Shown here: one piece after another, positions 39,227 to 48,025 of the stretch
Position numbering within the stretch: position 1 is the first letter of the stretch
Layout of the letters: every line of letters begins with the position of its first letter
NCBI GenBank assembly: GCA_022822325.1
Contig: JAJEBW010000018.1
Location: 248,001 to 312,000 of the forward strand
Source of the DNA: Gemmatimonadota bacterium
GTDB taxonomy: Bacteria > Gemmatimonadota > Gemmatimonadetes > Longimicrobiales > Gaopeijiaceae
Length of the DNA: 64,000 nucleotides
Direction of reading: 5' to 3'
The notes under the pieces: generated by a model
What the model was told of the DNA's origin: nothing
Seen by the model: only the letters and a program-made list of their open reading frames with translations
Database searches by the model: none
Translations under genes and position numbers: made by a program

Positions 39227-40975
39227 TTGTCCTATCTCGCACTCGCACGCAAGTACCGGCCCCGTCGTTTCGGAGAGGTCTCGACGCAGGAACATGTGTC
39301 CGGCACCCTCCGGAGCGCCGTAGCGGGAGGCCGGGTCGGGCACGCCTATCTCCTCTGCGGCCCGCGGGGAGTGGGGAAGACGACGATCGCGCGCATTCTG
39401 GCGATGTCGCTCAACTGCCCCGAGCGCCTGCCCGACGGCGAGCCCTGCGGCGATTGCGAGAACTGCGAACGGATATGGGGGGGGCACACCTCGCTCGATG
39501 TCGTGGAGATCGACGCCGCCTCGAACCGGGGCGTCGAGGATGCGCGCGCCCTTCGGGAACGGGTGCAGTACGCGCCCTCCGAAGCCGACCGCTTCAAGGT
39601 CTATATCCTGGACGAGGCGCACATGCTGACCCGGGAGGCGTGGAATGCGCTCCTGAAGGTGCTGGAAGAGCCGCCGGAGCGGGTCGTCTTCTGCTTCGCC
39701 ACCACCGAAGCCCGCAAGATCCAGCAGACCGCCGCGCCGATTCTGTCTCGTTGCCAGCGTTTCGACTTCCGCCGCATCGGAGCCCGCGACATCGTCCGCC
39801 GGCTGCGGGAGGTGCTCGCGGCGGAGGGGATCGCCTTCGAGGACGAAGCCCTGCTCGCGATCGCCCGCAAGGCGAACGGGGGCATGCGCGACGGTCTCTC
39901 CCTTCTCGACCAGGTGCTGGCGCTCTCGGACCGCAAGGTCACGGTGGAGACGGTGGTGCGCGTGCTCGGCGTCGTCTCCGAAGAGCGCTACCTGGAGATC
40001 CTGGAGATCGTCGCCGAACGCCGCCATGGGGCCGTCTTCGATTTCGTCGAGACGCTGATCGACGAGGGCTACGACCTCGTGGAGTTCTACCATGGACTGG
40101 CCGAGAGGCTGCGGCTGCTCCTGCGGCTGGCGGTGACGGATCGGGGCGATCCGGATGCGATCGGGGAGAGACTGGACCGGGCCTACGGCGAACGGGCCCG
40201 CGCCTTCCTCCCCGGCGACCTGATGCGGATGCTGTCGATGTGCGCGGAGCTGGAAGCCGACGGGAGTCTGCGGCGCACCGGGCGTCCCCGGGTCCTGATC
40301 GAGGTGCTCCTTCTGCGGATGAGCTACCTGGACCGCACGGTCGAGCTCGAGGACATCGTGCGCGCGCTCGGCGGCGCCCCGGAGCCGAAGCCCTCCCTCC
40401 GCAGCGGCGACGGGGCGGCCTCCCGGCCGAAGTCGGTGGCGAAGGCGCCCCGGGGGCGGTCCCTCCGCAGAATCGAATCGTCCCCCCGCGCAACGGAATC
40501 GTCTCCCAACGCAACCGAGGCATCCGCGCGCGCAGCGGCGCCATCCTCCCCTCCGGCGCCGAGTCCTCGATCCGCAACCGGTCCGGCGCCCGCCCCCGGC
40601 TCGCCGCCGCCCACCCTGGTCGAAGCCTGGGACCGGCTGCTGAATCGATCGGAGCTGCCCGGCGGGCTCTCCCTGTTGAGCGGCGCCACGGTGGCCGAGC
40701 GGGACGGTGCGCTGGTCCTGGAGGGGGTGCCGAGTCTTCTCGCGGAGCGGCTCGGGGATCCCGCCATGATGAGGGAGCTGGAGTCGGTTCTTGCGCGTCA
40801 TGCGGGTCGCGACGAGGTGCGCATCGTGGCAAGGGCGGAGTCGTCGTCCGCGCCGGGGACGAATTCCCGCGTGACGGCGGCCTCGGTGCGGCGCGACCGG
40901 CTCCGGGATCTCGTCGCCCGGGCGCCCTTTCTGGAGCAGGCGGTGCGGGAGCTGGATCTGGAGTTGGTGGAGTAA
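39227..40975 (+). CDS. dnaX: DNA polymerase III subunits gamma/tau
   Basis: DnaX is the clamp-loader ATPase that links the replisome. From a TTG start at 39227 the protein has 582 residues: LARKYRPRRFGEV, Walker A GPRGVGKTT at 45-53, zinc cysteines at 64, 74, 77 and 80, DEAHML and the arginine-finger region ILSRCQRFDFRR. After residue 380 comes a Pro/Ser/Ala-rich linker with a 21-bp repeat, then a short tau-like tail. The ORF-track start lies inside the SRP RNA and is rejected. I see no slippery A-run for frameshifting. Confidence 0.93.
   Translation: MSYLALARKYRPRRFGEVSTQEHVSGTLRSAVAGGRVGHAYLLCGPRGVGKTTIARILAMSLNCPERLPDGEPCGDCENCERIWGGHTSLDVVEIDAASNRGVEDARALRERVQYAPSEADRFKVYILDEAHMLTREAWNALLKVLEEPPERVVFCFATTEARKIQQTAAPILSRCQRFDFRRIGARDIVRRLREVLAAEGIAFEDEALLAIARKANGGMRDGLSLLDQVLALSDRKVTVETVVRVLGVVSEERYLEILEIVAERRHGAVFDFVETLIDEGYDLVEFYHGLAERLRLLLRLAVTDRGDPDAIGERLDRAYGERARAFLPGDLMRMLSMCAELEADGSLRRTGRPRVLIEVLLLRMSYLDRTVELEDIVRALGGAPEPKPSLRSGDGAASRPKSVAKAPRGRSLRRIESSPRATESSPNATEASARAAAPSSPPAPSPRSATGPAPAPGSPPPTLVEAWDRLLNRSELPGGLSLLSGATVAERDGALVLEGVPSLLAERLGDPAMMRELESVLARHAGRDEVRIVARAESSSAPGTNSRVTAASVRRDRLRDLVARAPFLEQAVRELDLELVE
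40472..40534 (+). repeat. Three 21-bp in-frame repeats in the dnaX linker
   Basis: The DNA encodes IESSPRA, TESSPNA and TEASARA in succession, from units starting at 40472, 40493 and 40514. They lie in the disordered linker between the clamp-loader core and the tail. Confidence 0.85.
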
Positions 40976-41027
40976 CGGGAACGCTCTTCCGGGCGCGGCC
41001 CGCGGAGAACGGCAACGGAGTCGAGGC

Positions 41028-41345
41028 ATGACGAACATTCAGCAGTTGATGAAGATGGGACAGCAGATTCAGGCGAAGGTGAAGGAGCTGCAGGACAGCC
41101 TGGAATCCACCGAAATCGAGGCCTCCGCCGGCGGGGGCATGGTGCGCGCCCGCGTCACCGGGAAGGGCGACCTGGTCGGGGTGTCGATCGAACCCGAGGT
41201 CGTCGATCCGGAGGATGTGGAGATGCTCGAGGATCTGGTCGCGGCGGCGGTCGGCGAGGCTCAGAAGCGCGCTCGCGAGTTCTCGGAGGAGCGCATGCGC
41301 GGCGCTGCGGGCGGACTGCCGATGCAACTTCCCGGAATCTTCTGA
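41028..41345 (+). CDS. ybaB: Nucleoid-associated protein, YbaB/EbfC family
   Basis: The 105-residue protein shows the typical MxIQQLMKMGQQIQAKVKELQDSL helix, the central beta region GGGMVRARVTGKGDLVGVSIEPEVVDPED and a C-terminal helix ending in MQLPGIF. It probably binds DNA as a dimer. It sits between dnaX and recR, which is the standard bacterial order. Confidence 0.96.
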   Translation: MTNIQQLMKMGQQIQAKVKELQDSLESTEIEASAGGGMVRARVTGKGDLVGVSIEPEVVDPEDVEMLEDLVAAAVGEAQKRAREFSEERMRGAAGGLPMQLPGIF

Positions 41346-41360
41346 TCCCGGTCGCATTCG

Positions 41361-41954
41361 GTGTCGGCGATCCGGACCCTGACGCGCGAGTTGCGTCGGC
41401 TTCCCGGTGTGGGAGAGCGAACCGCGTTGCGGCTGGCGTACCATCTCGTCAGGGGAGACAAGGCCGACGTGCGCCGTTTGGCCCGCTCCCTGCTCGATCT
41501 TGCCGACCGGGTTCATCCCTGTCCCCGCTGCGGCAACTACTGCGAAGCCGAGCTCTGCGCGGTGTGCGAGGACCCCCGCCGCGATCCCCGCGTGATCTGC
41601 GTGGTGGAGGAGGCCTGGGAGGTTGGGGCCATCGAGCGCGCCGGACGCTACCGGGGACTCTTTCATGTGCTGGGAGGACGCCTCTCGCCCCTGGACGGGA
41701 TCGGCCCGGAGCGGCTCAACATCGACCGGCTTCTCGACCGGTTGGAGGAGGCGGGGGAAGAGACCCGCGAGGTGATCCTGGCGACCAATGCGAGCGTCGA
41801 GGGCGAGGCCACCGCCGTCTTCCTGGAGGGACTCCTGCGTCCGCGCGGACTCCGCGTGACCCGGCTGGCGCGCGGCATTCCGGTCGGAAGCGATCTCGAG
41901 TACGTCGATGGCACGACGATCGCCGAGGCTCTCCAGGGCAGAAAGGAAATGTAG
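41361..41954 (+). CDS. recR: Recombination mediator RecR
   Basis: RecR works with RecO/RecF to load RecA at gaps. The 197-residue protein has the helix-hairpin-helix LRRLPGVGERTALRLAYHL, the zinc finger CPRCGNYCEAELCAVC, a Toprim domain (VICVVEEAWEVGAIER, then LGGRLSPLDGIGPERL) and a C-terminal RGIPVGSDLEYVDGTTIAEAL. The start is GTG 41361, 15 bases after ybaB. Confidence 0.96.
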   Translation: MSAIRTLTRELRRLPGVGERTALRLAYHLVRGDKADVRRLARSLLDLADRVHPCPRCGNYCEAELCAVCEDPRRDPRVICVVEEAWEVGAIERAGRYRGLFHVLGGRLSPLDGIGPERLNIDRLLDRLEEAGEETREVILATNASVEGEATAVFLEGLLRPRGLRVTRLARGIPVGSDLEYVDGTTIAEALQGRKEM

Positions 41955-41961
41955 GGGATCG

Positions 41962-42261
41962 ATGAATGCGCGCGCGCGGCGAGTCGGCTATTTCCTTCTG
42001 GGCGCTTCGGTGGTGCTCGGCGTCTCCGCGCTGGTGCTGCGGGACCAGCTCTCGCGCAACCGGCGCGATCTCTTCAGCCCCAATCCTCTGCGCAGACTGG
42101 CGGCGCTCGGTCACCTGGGCCGCAGCGGCGCGACGGTGGGCGCCGTCACCCTCCTGCGCGATTTCCGCGACTGGGAGGAACGCCCGTTGCTGCGCGGCCG
42201 CGCCGGAGCCATCCTGGCCCGCATGGAGGACGAACTCCGCGAACGCAAGGGCGCGCGATGA
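41962..42261 (+). CDS. Small membrane-anchored hypothetical protein, HEAT-like
   Basis: The 99-residue protein begins with a membrane helix (VGYFLLGASVVLGVSALVL). A helical stretch RRLAALGHLGRSGATVGAVTLLRDFRDWEERPLLRGRAGAILARM resembles one and a half HEAT repeats. I cannot assign a function. It starts seven bases after recR and overlaps pgsA by four bases (ATGA), so it is co-transcribed with pgsA. Confidence 0.65.
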   Translation: MNARARRVGYFLLGASVVLGVSALVLRDQLSRNRRDLFSPNPLRRLAALGHLGRSGATVGAVTLLRDFRDWEERPLLRGRAGAILARMEDELRERKGAR

Positions 42262-42911
42262 ACATTCCCAACGCCATCACCATGGCCCGGATCGCGCTCT
42301 GCCCGGTCATCGTCCTGCTGGCGCTTTCCTCCGATCCCCAACTGCGATACGCGGCCTTCGTCGTCTTCGTCCTGGCCGCGCTTTCGGACATCTGGGATGG
42401 TCACCTCGCCCGCAAGCACGGCTGGATATCCAACACCGGCAAGCTCCTCGATCCGATCGCCGACAAGCTCCTGGTCGCCAGCGCGCTGATCCCCCTCTTC
42501 CTGATCACCCGCCGCGACGACGGCTTCAGCGATCTGCCCCTCTTCGGCGGTCCGCTTCCCCTCTGGATCCTGATCGTGGTGTTCGGCCGCGAGCTGGCGG
42601 TCACCCTCTTCCGCGGCTACGCGGTGCGCCGGGGAATCGTGATCTCGGCGGGCAAGTCCGGAAAGTACAAGTCATTCTTCACCTATCTCTTCGGCGGGGC
42701 GCTCCTGATGTGGTTTCCGCTCCTGCGCACGGCCGCGGATTCGGGCTGGTCCGGTTCCACCTGGCAGGCGTGGCGGATCTTTCATTCCCTCTTTGCGGCC
42801 ACGACCCTGGCGCTCGCCGTCTTCCTGACCCTCTTCTCGCTGGCGGACTATCTCTGGCGCTACCGCTCCCTGATGACCGCCGACGGCCGAAACGACGAGG
42901 GCAAGCGATGA
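42258..42911 (+). CDS. pgsA: CDP-diacylglycerol-glycerol-3-phosphate 3-phosphatidyltransferase
   Basis: PgsA makes phosphatidylglycerol phosphate in the inner membrane. The 217-residue protein has the CDP-alcohol phosphatidyltransferase motif DIWDGHLARKHGWISNTGKLLDPIADK with all conserved acidic residues and the N-terminal MNIPNAITMARI. About six membrane helices are seen. The phosphatase PgpA that often follows is absent; a 48-codon ORF in that place (42908-43054) has no similarity to it. Confidence 0.95.
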   Translation: MNIPNAITMARIALCPVIVLLALSSDPQLRYAAFVVFVLAALSDIWDGHLARKHGWISNTGKLLDPIADKLLVASALIPLFLITRRDDGFSDLPLFGGPLPLWILIVVFGRELAVTLFRGYAVRRGIVISAGKSGKYKSFFTYLFGGALLMWFPLLRTAADSGWSGSTWQAWRIFHSLFAATTLALAVFLTLFSLADYLWRYRSLMTADGRNDEGKR

Positions 42912-43070
42912 GAGCGGCGCCGCGGGATCGATCGGAGCCGGGGGCGGGCGCAACGGACTTCGCCGGTTCCCGGTCGTGGAGCCACCACGGTCCTGCGGCC
43001 CCGCGCGGTTGCGCGAACGGGCGGCGCGAGGAATGGGGCCTTGCGCTTGCATGACGGGGGGTCCGTTCCG

Positions 43071-43562
43071 GTGAGGGAAGAGGCGCTGCGTGAGCGGGCC
43101 CGGCGTCTCCTGGAACGGGCCGAATCCGCCGATCTTCGCCTGGCCACGGCCGAAAGTTGCACGGGGGGACTGCTGGCCGGGATCATCACCGCTCTTCCCG
43201 GGGCGTCGGCCAGCTTCGCGGGGGGACTGGTCGCCTACGCGAACGAGATCAAGGTTCGCCATCTCGGGGTTCCGGCGCGCGTCCTGGAGGCCGAGGGCGC
43301 GGTCTCGGAGGCGGTGGCGCTGCGGATGGCGCGCGGCGCCCGCGAGCGCTTCGGGGCCGGACTGGCGATCGCGGCGACGGGGATTGCGGGCCCCGCGGGC
43401 GGGACTCCGGAGAAGCCGGTCGGGACGGTCTGGATCGCGGTCTCGCATTCGCCGGGAGGGGATGTCGCGCGGCGGCAGCGCTTCGGGGGCGGACGGGCGG
43501 AGGTTCGCCTCGCGAGCGTGGCCGCGGCGCTGGATCTGGCGCTGGAAACGCTGGCGCGCTGA
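43071..43562 (+). CDS. Nicotinamide-nucleotide amidase (CinA C-terminal domain)
   Basis: The 163-residue protein contains only the amidohydrolase half of CinA. It has ATAESCTGGLLAGIITALPGAS with the catalytic Ser region, GGLVAYANEIKVRHLGVP and ATGIAGPAGGTPEKPVGTVWIAV. Such proteins (PncC) deamidate NMN to NaMN in NAD recycling. GTG 43071 is preferred over the track start TTG 43041 by alignment with the family beginning. The gene lies between pgsA and grpE. Confidence 0.9.
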   Translation: MREEALRERARRLLERAESADLRLATAESCTGGLLAGIITALPGASASFAGGLVAYANEIKVRHLGVPARVLEAEGAVSEAVALRMARGARERFGAGLAIAATGIAGPAGGTPEKPVGTVWIAVSHSPGGDVARRQRFGGGRAEVRLASVAAALDLALETLAR

Positions 43563-43693
43563 CGCATTCCGGCCCGGGTGGCGTAGATTTCGGACGCCCC
43601 GGCGCCAACCCGGCCGGGAGACCGCGCGGTCGCCGTCAGGCGGCGCGGCGGCGAACCCCCAAAGCGAGGGACGAACAGGAAGCGCGACCTGCG

Positions 43694-44482
43694 ATGAGAG
43701 CTCATAATCCCGATTCCCCCAATCCCGATTTCCCCGATCCCGGTTCCCCCGACCGGACCGAGACGAACCCGGAATCCGCGGACGACCGCGCGACGGAGCG
43801 TTCCCCGCAGAGCGCCGCGTCCGAACCGGAGGAGACTTCCTCTCCCGCGCGGGATCCGGCCGCGACGGAGGAGGCGGCGGCAGTGGCGGATCCCGATTCC
43901 GGCGCAGCTCCCGATTCTTCCCCCGGCGACGGCGCGGACTCCGCGGCAACCGACGATCCCGCCCCCGATGTCCGCAGCGACGCCGACGAAGAGGATCCGG
44001 ACCCCCGCGAGGACGACGCCCCGGACCGGATCGCGGAACTCGAAGCCGAGCGAGACCGTCTGAGGGAGCGCCACCTGCGGCTCGCGGCCGACTTCGACAA
44101 CTTTCGGAAACGCACCGAGGAACGGGTGCGGCGGCGTTGGGACAGCGCGCAGGCCGATCTGGTCGGGAAGCTCCTGGATCCGCTGGACGACCTGCTCCGC
44201 GTGACGGCGCTGGAGCCCGGCAGCGAGGCCAGCGTGGATTCGATCGTGGAGGGTATCGGCCTGGTCGAGCGCAAGTTCATGCAGGCGCTGGGGGAGGCCG
44301 GAGTCGAGACGGTGGATCCCGCGGGGGAGCCCTTCGATCCGAACACGATGGAGGCGATGATGCGGCAGCCGGCCGATTCCGAGGAGATGGACGACACCGT
44401 CGCCATGGTCTTCCAGCGGGGCTACACGCTCCGTGGCCTGCTCATCCGGCCCGCGCGGGTCAGCGTCTACAAGTGCCAATAG
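43694..44482 (+). CDS. grpE: Nucleotide exchange factor GrpE with long acidic N-terminus
   Basis: GrpE releases ADP from DnaK. The protein has 262 residues, longer than usual, because the first 110 or so are disordered and rich in Asp, Pro, Ser, Ala and Glu. The conserved part begins at RIAELEAERDRLRERHLRLAADFDNFRKRTEE and ends with VFQRGYTLRGLLIRPARVSV. The extreme N-terminus is made by three 15-bp repeats (NPDSP, NPDFP, DPGSP). A weak promoter (TAGATT at 43584) lies about 100 bases upstream. No CIRCE element is seen. Confidence 0.94.
   Translation: MRAHNPDSPNPDFPDPGSPDRTETNPESADDRATERSPQSAASEPEETSSPARDPAATEEAAAVADPDSGAAPDSSPGDGADSAATDDPAPDVRSDADEEDPDPREDDAPDRIAELEAERDRLRERHLRLAADFDNFRKRTEERVRRRWDSAQADLVGKLLDPLDDLLRVTALEPGSEASVDSIVEGIGLVERKFMQALGEAGVETVDPAGEPFDPNTMEAMMRQPADSEEMDDTVAMVFQRGYTLRGLLIRPARVSVYKCQ
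43706..43750 (+). repeat. Three 15-bp tandem repeats at the grpE N-terminus
   Basis: Units aatcccgattccccc, aatcccgatttcccc and gatcccggttccccc follow one another from codon 5 of grpE. The core cccgatt is shared with the ccmC start repeats. Confidence 0.9.
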
Positions 44483-44495
44483 TGGTGCCGGGCCG

Positions 44496-45617
44496 ATGAC
44501 GAAGACCGACAAGGACTACTACGCCATCCTGGGAGTGGCGCCCGGGGCCGACGAGGCGGCGATCAAGTCGGCCTACCGCAAGCTCGCCAAGGAATGCCAC
44601 CCCGACGCCAACCCGGGCAATCCGGCCGCGGCCGAGCGCTTCCGCGAGATCGGCGAGGCCAACGGCGTCCTTTCCGATCCCGCCCAGCGCGCCCGCTACG
44701 ACCGGATGCGCCGTCTGGGGGCGTTCGGAATGCGCGGCGGCGCGGCGGGGAGCCCGGGCAGACGTCCCGATCCGCAGCAGCGCTCCAGCGGCTTCTCCTT
44801 CGACGACCTGGGCGGACTCGGCGGCTTCGGCGACATCTTTTCGTCGATCTTCGACCGCGGCCGCAAGGAGGAGACCCGCGCCCGCTCCGGCCCGGCGCGC
44901 GGCAACAATATCGAATACGCCCTCGAAGTGCCCTTCATGGTGGCCGCGACCGGCGGAAAGCTCCCGATCTCGATTCCGGTCACCGAGGAGTGCGCCACCT
45001 GCGGGGGATCGGGGGGCGCGCCCGGCACGAGCTGGAAGAAGTGCGACGAATGCCGTGGTTCGGGGACCGTTTCCTTCGGCCAGGGAGGATTCGCGGTCAG
45101 CCGTCCCTGTCCCGCCTGCGCCGGCCGGGGCCGCCAGCCCGGGAAGCTCTGCGACGCCTGCGGCGGCGATGGGCGCGTCCACCAGAACCGCAATCTCCAG
45201 GTCACCGTGCCGGCCGGGGTGGACACCGGATCGAAGGTGCGGCTGACGGGGCAGGGGGAGCGCGGTTCGTCGGGCGGCGCCCCCGGCGATCTGGTCATCG
45301 CCTTCAAGGTCCTGCCGCACCGGTTCTTCCGGCGCGAGGGCCACGACATCCACGTCGACGTCGCGATCAATCTGGCGCAGGCGATGCTGGGGTCGCGGAT
45401 CCGCGTCAGCACGATCTCGGGACGCAAGGTCGTGCTGCGGATTCCGCCGGGCACCCAGCCGGGCACCCTCTTCCGGATTCGTGGCCAGGGGATCAGCCGG
45501 GAGGGGAAGCGCGGCGACCAGTTCGTGAGGGTGAAGGTCGACCTTCCGGAGTCGCTGGGGACGGAGCAGGAACGGAAGCTGCGCGACTTTGCCGAATCGG
45601 CGGGTCTGCGCTGGTGA
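44496..45617 (+). CDS. dnaJ: Chaperone DnaJ
   Basis: DnaJ stimulates DnaK ATPase and delivers clients. The 373-residue protein has the J domain with HPD (KLAKECHPDANPG), a Gly/Phe-rich segment and four zinc-finger CxxCxGxG-type repeats (CATCGGSGG, CDECRGSGT, CPACAGRGR, CDACGGDGR). A C-terminal substrate domain completes it. It starts 13 bases after grpE; no dnaK or hrcA is in the window. Its last 125 bp are antisense to the mnmA tail. Confidence 0.95.
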   Translation: MTKTDKDYYAILGVAPGADEAAIKSAYRKLAKECHPDANPGNPAAAERFREIGEANGVLSDPAQRARYDRMRRLGAFGMRGGAAGSPGRRPDPQQRSSGFSFDDLGGLGGFGDIFSSIFDRGRKEETRARSGPARGNNIEYALEVPFMVAATGGKLPISIPVTEECATCGGSGGAPGTSWKKCDECRGSGTVSFGQGGFAVSRPCPACAGRGRQPGKLCDACGGDGRVHQNRNLQVTVPAGVDTGSKVRLTGQGERGSSGGAPGDLVIAFKVLPHRFFRREGHDIHVDVAINLAQAMLGSRIRVSTISGRKVVLRIPPGTQPGTLFRIRGQGISREGKRGDQFVRVKVDLPESLGTEQERKLRDFAESAGLRW

Positions 45618-46710
45618 CGCGCCGGATGCGGCCGCCCCCCAGGAGCTGATCGCCGGCAAAGAGGACGCCCGACTGTCCCGGGGTCGCGGCGCGCGCCGAT
45701 TCCGGGAAGGACAGCCGCGCGAAGCCGGATCCCACCGCCTCGAGGCGGCACCGCAGCGGCGGCGCCCGGTAGCGGATCTGAACCCCGAGGAGCGTGCCCG
45801 GGGGCGGGGGATCGGCGAGCCAGTTGAGCTCCTCCAGCTCCAGCCCATTCGCTTCGAGCAGGCGCCGGGGACCGATCACCACCTCGCGCGTGGACGGCCG
45901 GATCTCGATTACGTAATGCGGCTCGGGCAGCCCGCCGCCGAAGCCGCGGCGCTGTCCCACGGTGAAGCCGGCGTAGCCGTCGTGGCGGCCGAGCACCCGT
46001 CCCCGCGCGTTCACGACCGGGCCGGGCGAGAGGGCGGAGTGGGCGGTTGGAAGACGCCGCGCGAGGAAGTCGCGGTAGTTGCCGGTGGGAACGAAACAGA
46101 TCTCCTGCGATTCGGGCTTGGCCGCGGTGACGAGTCCCAGCGCCCGGGCCCTTGCCCGCACCTCGGGCTTGGCGAGGCCGCCCAGGGGGAAGCGAAGGCG
46201 GTCGAGGAGTTCGCGCGGCAGTCCCCAGAGGAAGTAGGACTGGTCCTTGGCGCGATCCGCTCCGCGCAGCAGCCGCACCGTCCCGCCCGCCCGCTCCAGC
46301 CGCACATAGTGCCCCGAGGCGATGCCGTCGCAGTTCAGGACCCGCCCGCGCCGCATGAGGTCGCGGAACTTGGTGTTGGAGTTGCAGCGCACGCAGGGGT
46401 TCGGGGTGCGCCCGCGGCCGTACTCGCTCACGAAGTCGTCGATGACGTCGCGGGTGAACTCGCGCTCCACATCGAAGACGTAGTGCGGGATTCCGAGGGC
46501 GTCGGCGACGGCGCGGGCGTCGCGGATGCCGTCGAGGCCGCAGCAGGTGCGCGACGACGCGGCCTCCTCCTCGTCGCCGTAGCAGAAGGTCTTCATGGTG
46601 GCCCCGATCACCTCGTGGCCGGCCTCGACCAGGAGCGCGGCCGCGACCGAGGAGTCCACCCCGCCGGACATGGCGACCAGAATGCGCCGGCGCGGCGCGG
46701 CGGCGGTCAT
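45493..46710 (-). CDS. mnmA: tRNA-specific 2-thiouridylase MnmA
   Basis: MnmA puts sulfur on U34 of Glu, Gln and Lys tRNAs. The 405-residue protein has the PP-loop AMSGGVDSSVAA, the catalytic Cys motif NPCVRCN and the second Cys in ESQEICFVPTGNYRDFL. The C-terminal barrel ends at GDQLLGGGRI. About 41 further residues (Pro/Arg/Ser-rich) come entirely from DNA antisense to the end of dnaJ, so the natural stop seems to have been lost. The tRNA-Gln in this window is a substrate. The start overlaps the cysteine desulfurase gene by four bases. Confidence 0.94.
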   Translation of the reverse strand: MTAAAPRRRILVAMSGGVDSSVAAALLVEAGHEVIGATMKTFCYGDEEEAASSRTCCGLDGIRDARAVADALGIPHYVFDVEREFTRDVIDDFVSEYGRGRTPNPCVRCNSNTKFRDLMRRGRVLNCDGIASGHYVRLERAGGTVRLLRGADRAKDQSYFLWGLPRELLDRLRFPLGGLAKPEVRARARALGLVTAAKPESQEICFVPTGNYRDFLARRLPTAHSALSPGPVVNARGRVLGRHDGYAGFTVGQRRGFGGGLPEPHYVIEIRPSTREVVIGPRRLLEANGLELEELNWLADPPPPGTLLGVQIRYRAPPLRCRLEAVGSGFARLSFPESARAATPGQSGVLFAGDQLLGGGRIRRVTSADPPIRQSRAASVPAPSPATPEGRPSPSRTGRRASPPG

Positions 46711-47867
46711 GGCCGGGACAGGGCGCGGGCCCGGCGCACCGCCTCCGAGACCGCCTCCACGATCCGGTCGAGCTGGCGCGTCCCGTTGGTTGGGCCGAAG
46801 CTGAGCCGCAGCGAGGCCGCGTCGTCGTTCGGGTGCAGCGCGGCGATGGCGGAACTCGGTGCGCGGGAGCCGCTCGCGCAGGCCGATCCCGCCGAAGCGG
46901 CGATTCCGAGTCCGTCCAGGGCGGCGAGCAGGGTGTCCGGGTCGGCGCCGGGAATGCCCAGCGAGAGGATGTGCGGCGCGCGCGGCAGGGAAGCTCCGTG
47001 GACCCGGAGTCGTCGCTGTCCCGCGAGCAGACGGCGCTCCACCGCGTCTCGGAGGGAGGCCAGCCGTTCGGCCTCGGCGGCCCGCTCGGCGATGGCGAGC
47101 TCGAGGGCCATTGCCAGCCCCGCGGCCCCCGCGACGTCCTCGGTGCCGGGGCGGATCCCTCCCTCCTGACCCCCTCCGAAGTGCAGCGGCGCGATTTCGG
47201 TCCGGCCACGCGCGACCAGCGCCCCCGTTCCCCGCGGCCCCCCGGTCTTGTGCCCGGTCACGGTGAGGAGATCCACCGGCGCGTCGGCCAGCGACACCGG
47301 CACCTTGCCCACGGCCTGCACCGCGTCGCTGTGGAGGGGCACCCCGCGATCCCGGCAGAGCTCGGCGATCCGGGCGATGGGAAGGACCGTTCCGGTCTCG
47401 TTGTTGACCCACATGCACGATGCGAGGCAGGGACCGTCGGCCAGCGCGTCGCGAAACTGGTCGAGATCGAAGGCGCCCGCGGCGAAGCCCACGGTCGTGA
47501 CGCGCGCTCCCTCCCTGCGCGCCTGCTGCGCGGCCGCCGCCACCGCCGGATGCTCGACCGCCGAGAGGACGATGTGCGCCCTGTTCCCCTCCGCCAGCCG
47601 CCGTCGCGCCGTTCCCAGGACCGCCAGGTTGTCGGACTCGGTGCCGCCCCGGGTGAAGACGACCCGCGCCGAGGGTGCTCCCAGCGACGCCGCGACCGAA
47701 CGCCGGGCCGACTCCAGACGGGCACGCGCCGCGCGGCCCCAGCGATGCGCGCTCGATGGATTGCCGAAGTCGCGACGGGCGCACTCCGCCATGACCTCGG
47801 CGACCTCCGGGCGAAGCGGGGTCGTGGCCGCGTGGTCGAGGTAGATGGGGGCGGGGGGGTAGGGCAT
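46707..47867 (-). CDS. Cysteine desulfurase (NifS/IscS family)
   Basis: This PLP enzyme takes sulfur from cysteine for thiolation and Fe-S clusters. The 386-residue protein has IYLDHAATTPLRPEV, the PLP lysine in VTGHKTGGPRG, RPGTEDVAG and the mobile catalytic Cys in SAGSACASGSRAPS. Pairing with mnmA by a four-base overlap suggests it mainly feeds tRNA 2-thiolation. No iscU or iscR is near. It is divergent from sucC across an AT-rich gap. Confidence 0.93.
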   Translation of the reverse strand: MPYPPAPIYLDHAATTPLRPEVAEVMAECARRDFGNPSSAHRWGRAARARLESARRSVAASLGAPSARVVFTRGGTESDNLAVLGTARRRLAEGNRAHIVLSAVEHPAVAAAAQQARREGARVTTVGFAAGAFDLDQFRDALADGPCLASCMWVNNETGTVLPIARIAELCRDRGVPLHSDAVQAVGKVPVSLADAPVDLLTVTGHKTGGPRGTGALVARGRTEIAPLHFGGGQEGGIRPGTEDVAGAAGLAMALELAIAERAAEAERLASLRDAVERRLLAGQRRLRVHGASLPRAPHILSLGIPGADPDTLLAALDGLGIAASAGSACASGSRAPSSAIAALHPNDDAASLRLSFGPTNGTRQLDRIVEAVSEAVRRARALSRP

Positions 47868-48025
47868 GGGTCTTGCGGGAGGGAAGCGCCTGGGTGAAGC
47901 GGGGGTGCAGCCGGTACGCCTGCCACAGGTAATATGGTATATTCGACGCCGCCGGTGGACGGTCCCGCGGTCCTTCCCCGTCTCCGGTTCCGTCGTTGCC
48001 AGGGCACCCTGATCTTCGAGCGCTC
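47868..48025. promoter_or_regulatory. Divergent promoter region between the cysteine desulfurase gene and sucC
   Basis: An AT-rich island, taatatggtatattcg at 47930-47945, stands out in GC-rich DNA. It holds TATATT (47938-47943), the same -10-like sequence as before recA, facing sucC, and TAATAT just before it. No clear -35 was found on either strand. Confidence 0.45.

Noticed and set aside
42908-43054. 48-codon ORF overlapping the pgsA stop, in the place of pgpA
   Set aside because: It has no membrane segment and no PgpA similarity, so I treat it as a chance frame.
43600-43690. Structured GC-rich leader before grpE as a riboswitch or thermometer
   Set aside because: I can draw local hairpins, but at this GC content such pairing is expected by chance. 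No known motif (CIRCE or ROSE type) is visible.
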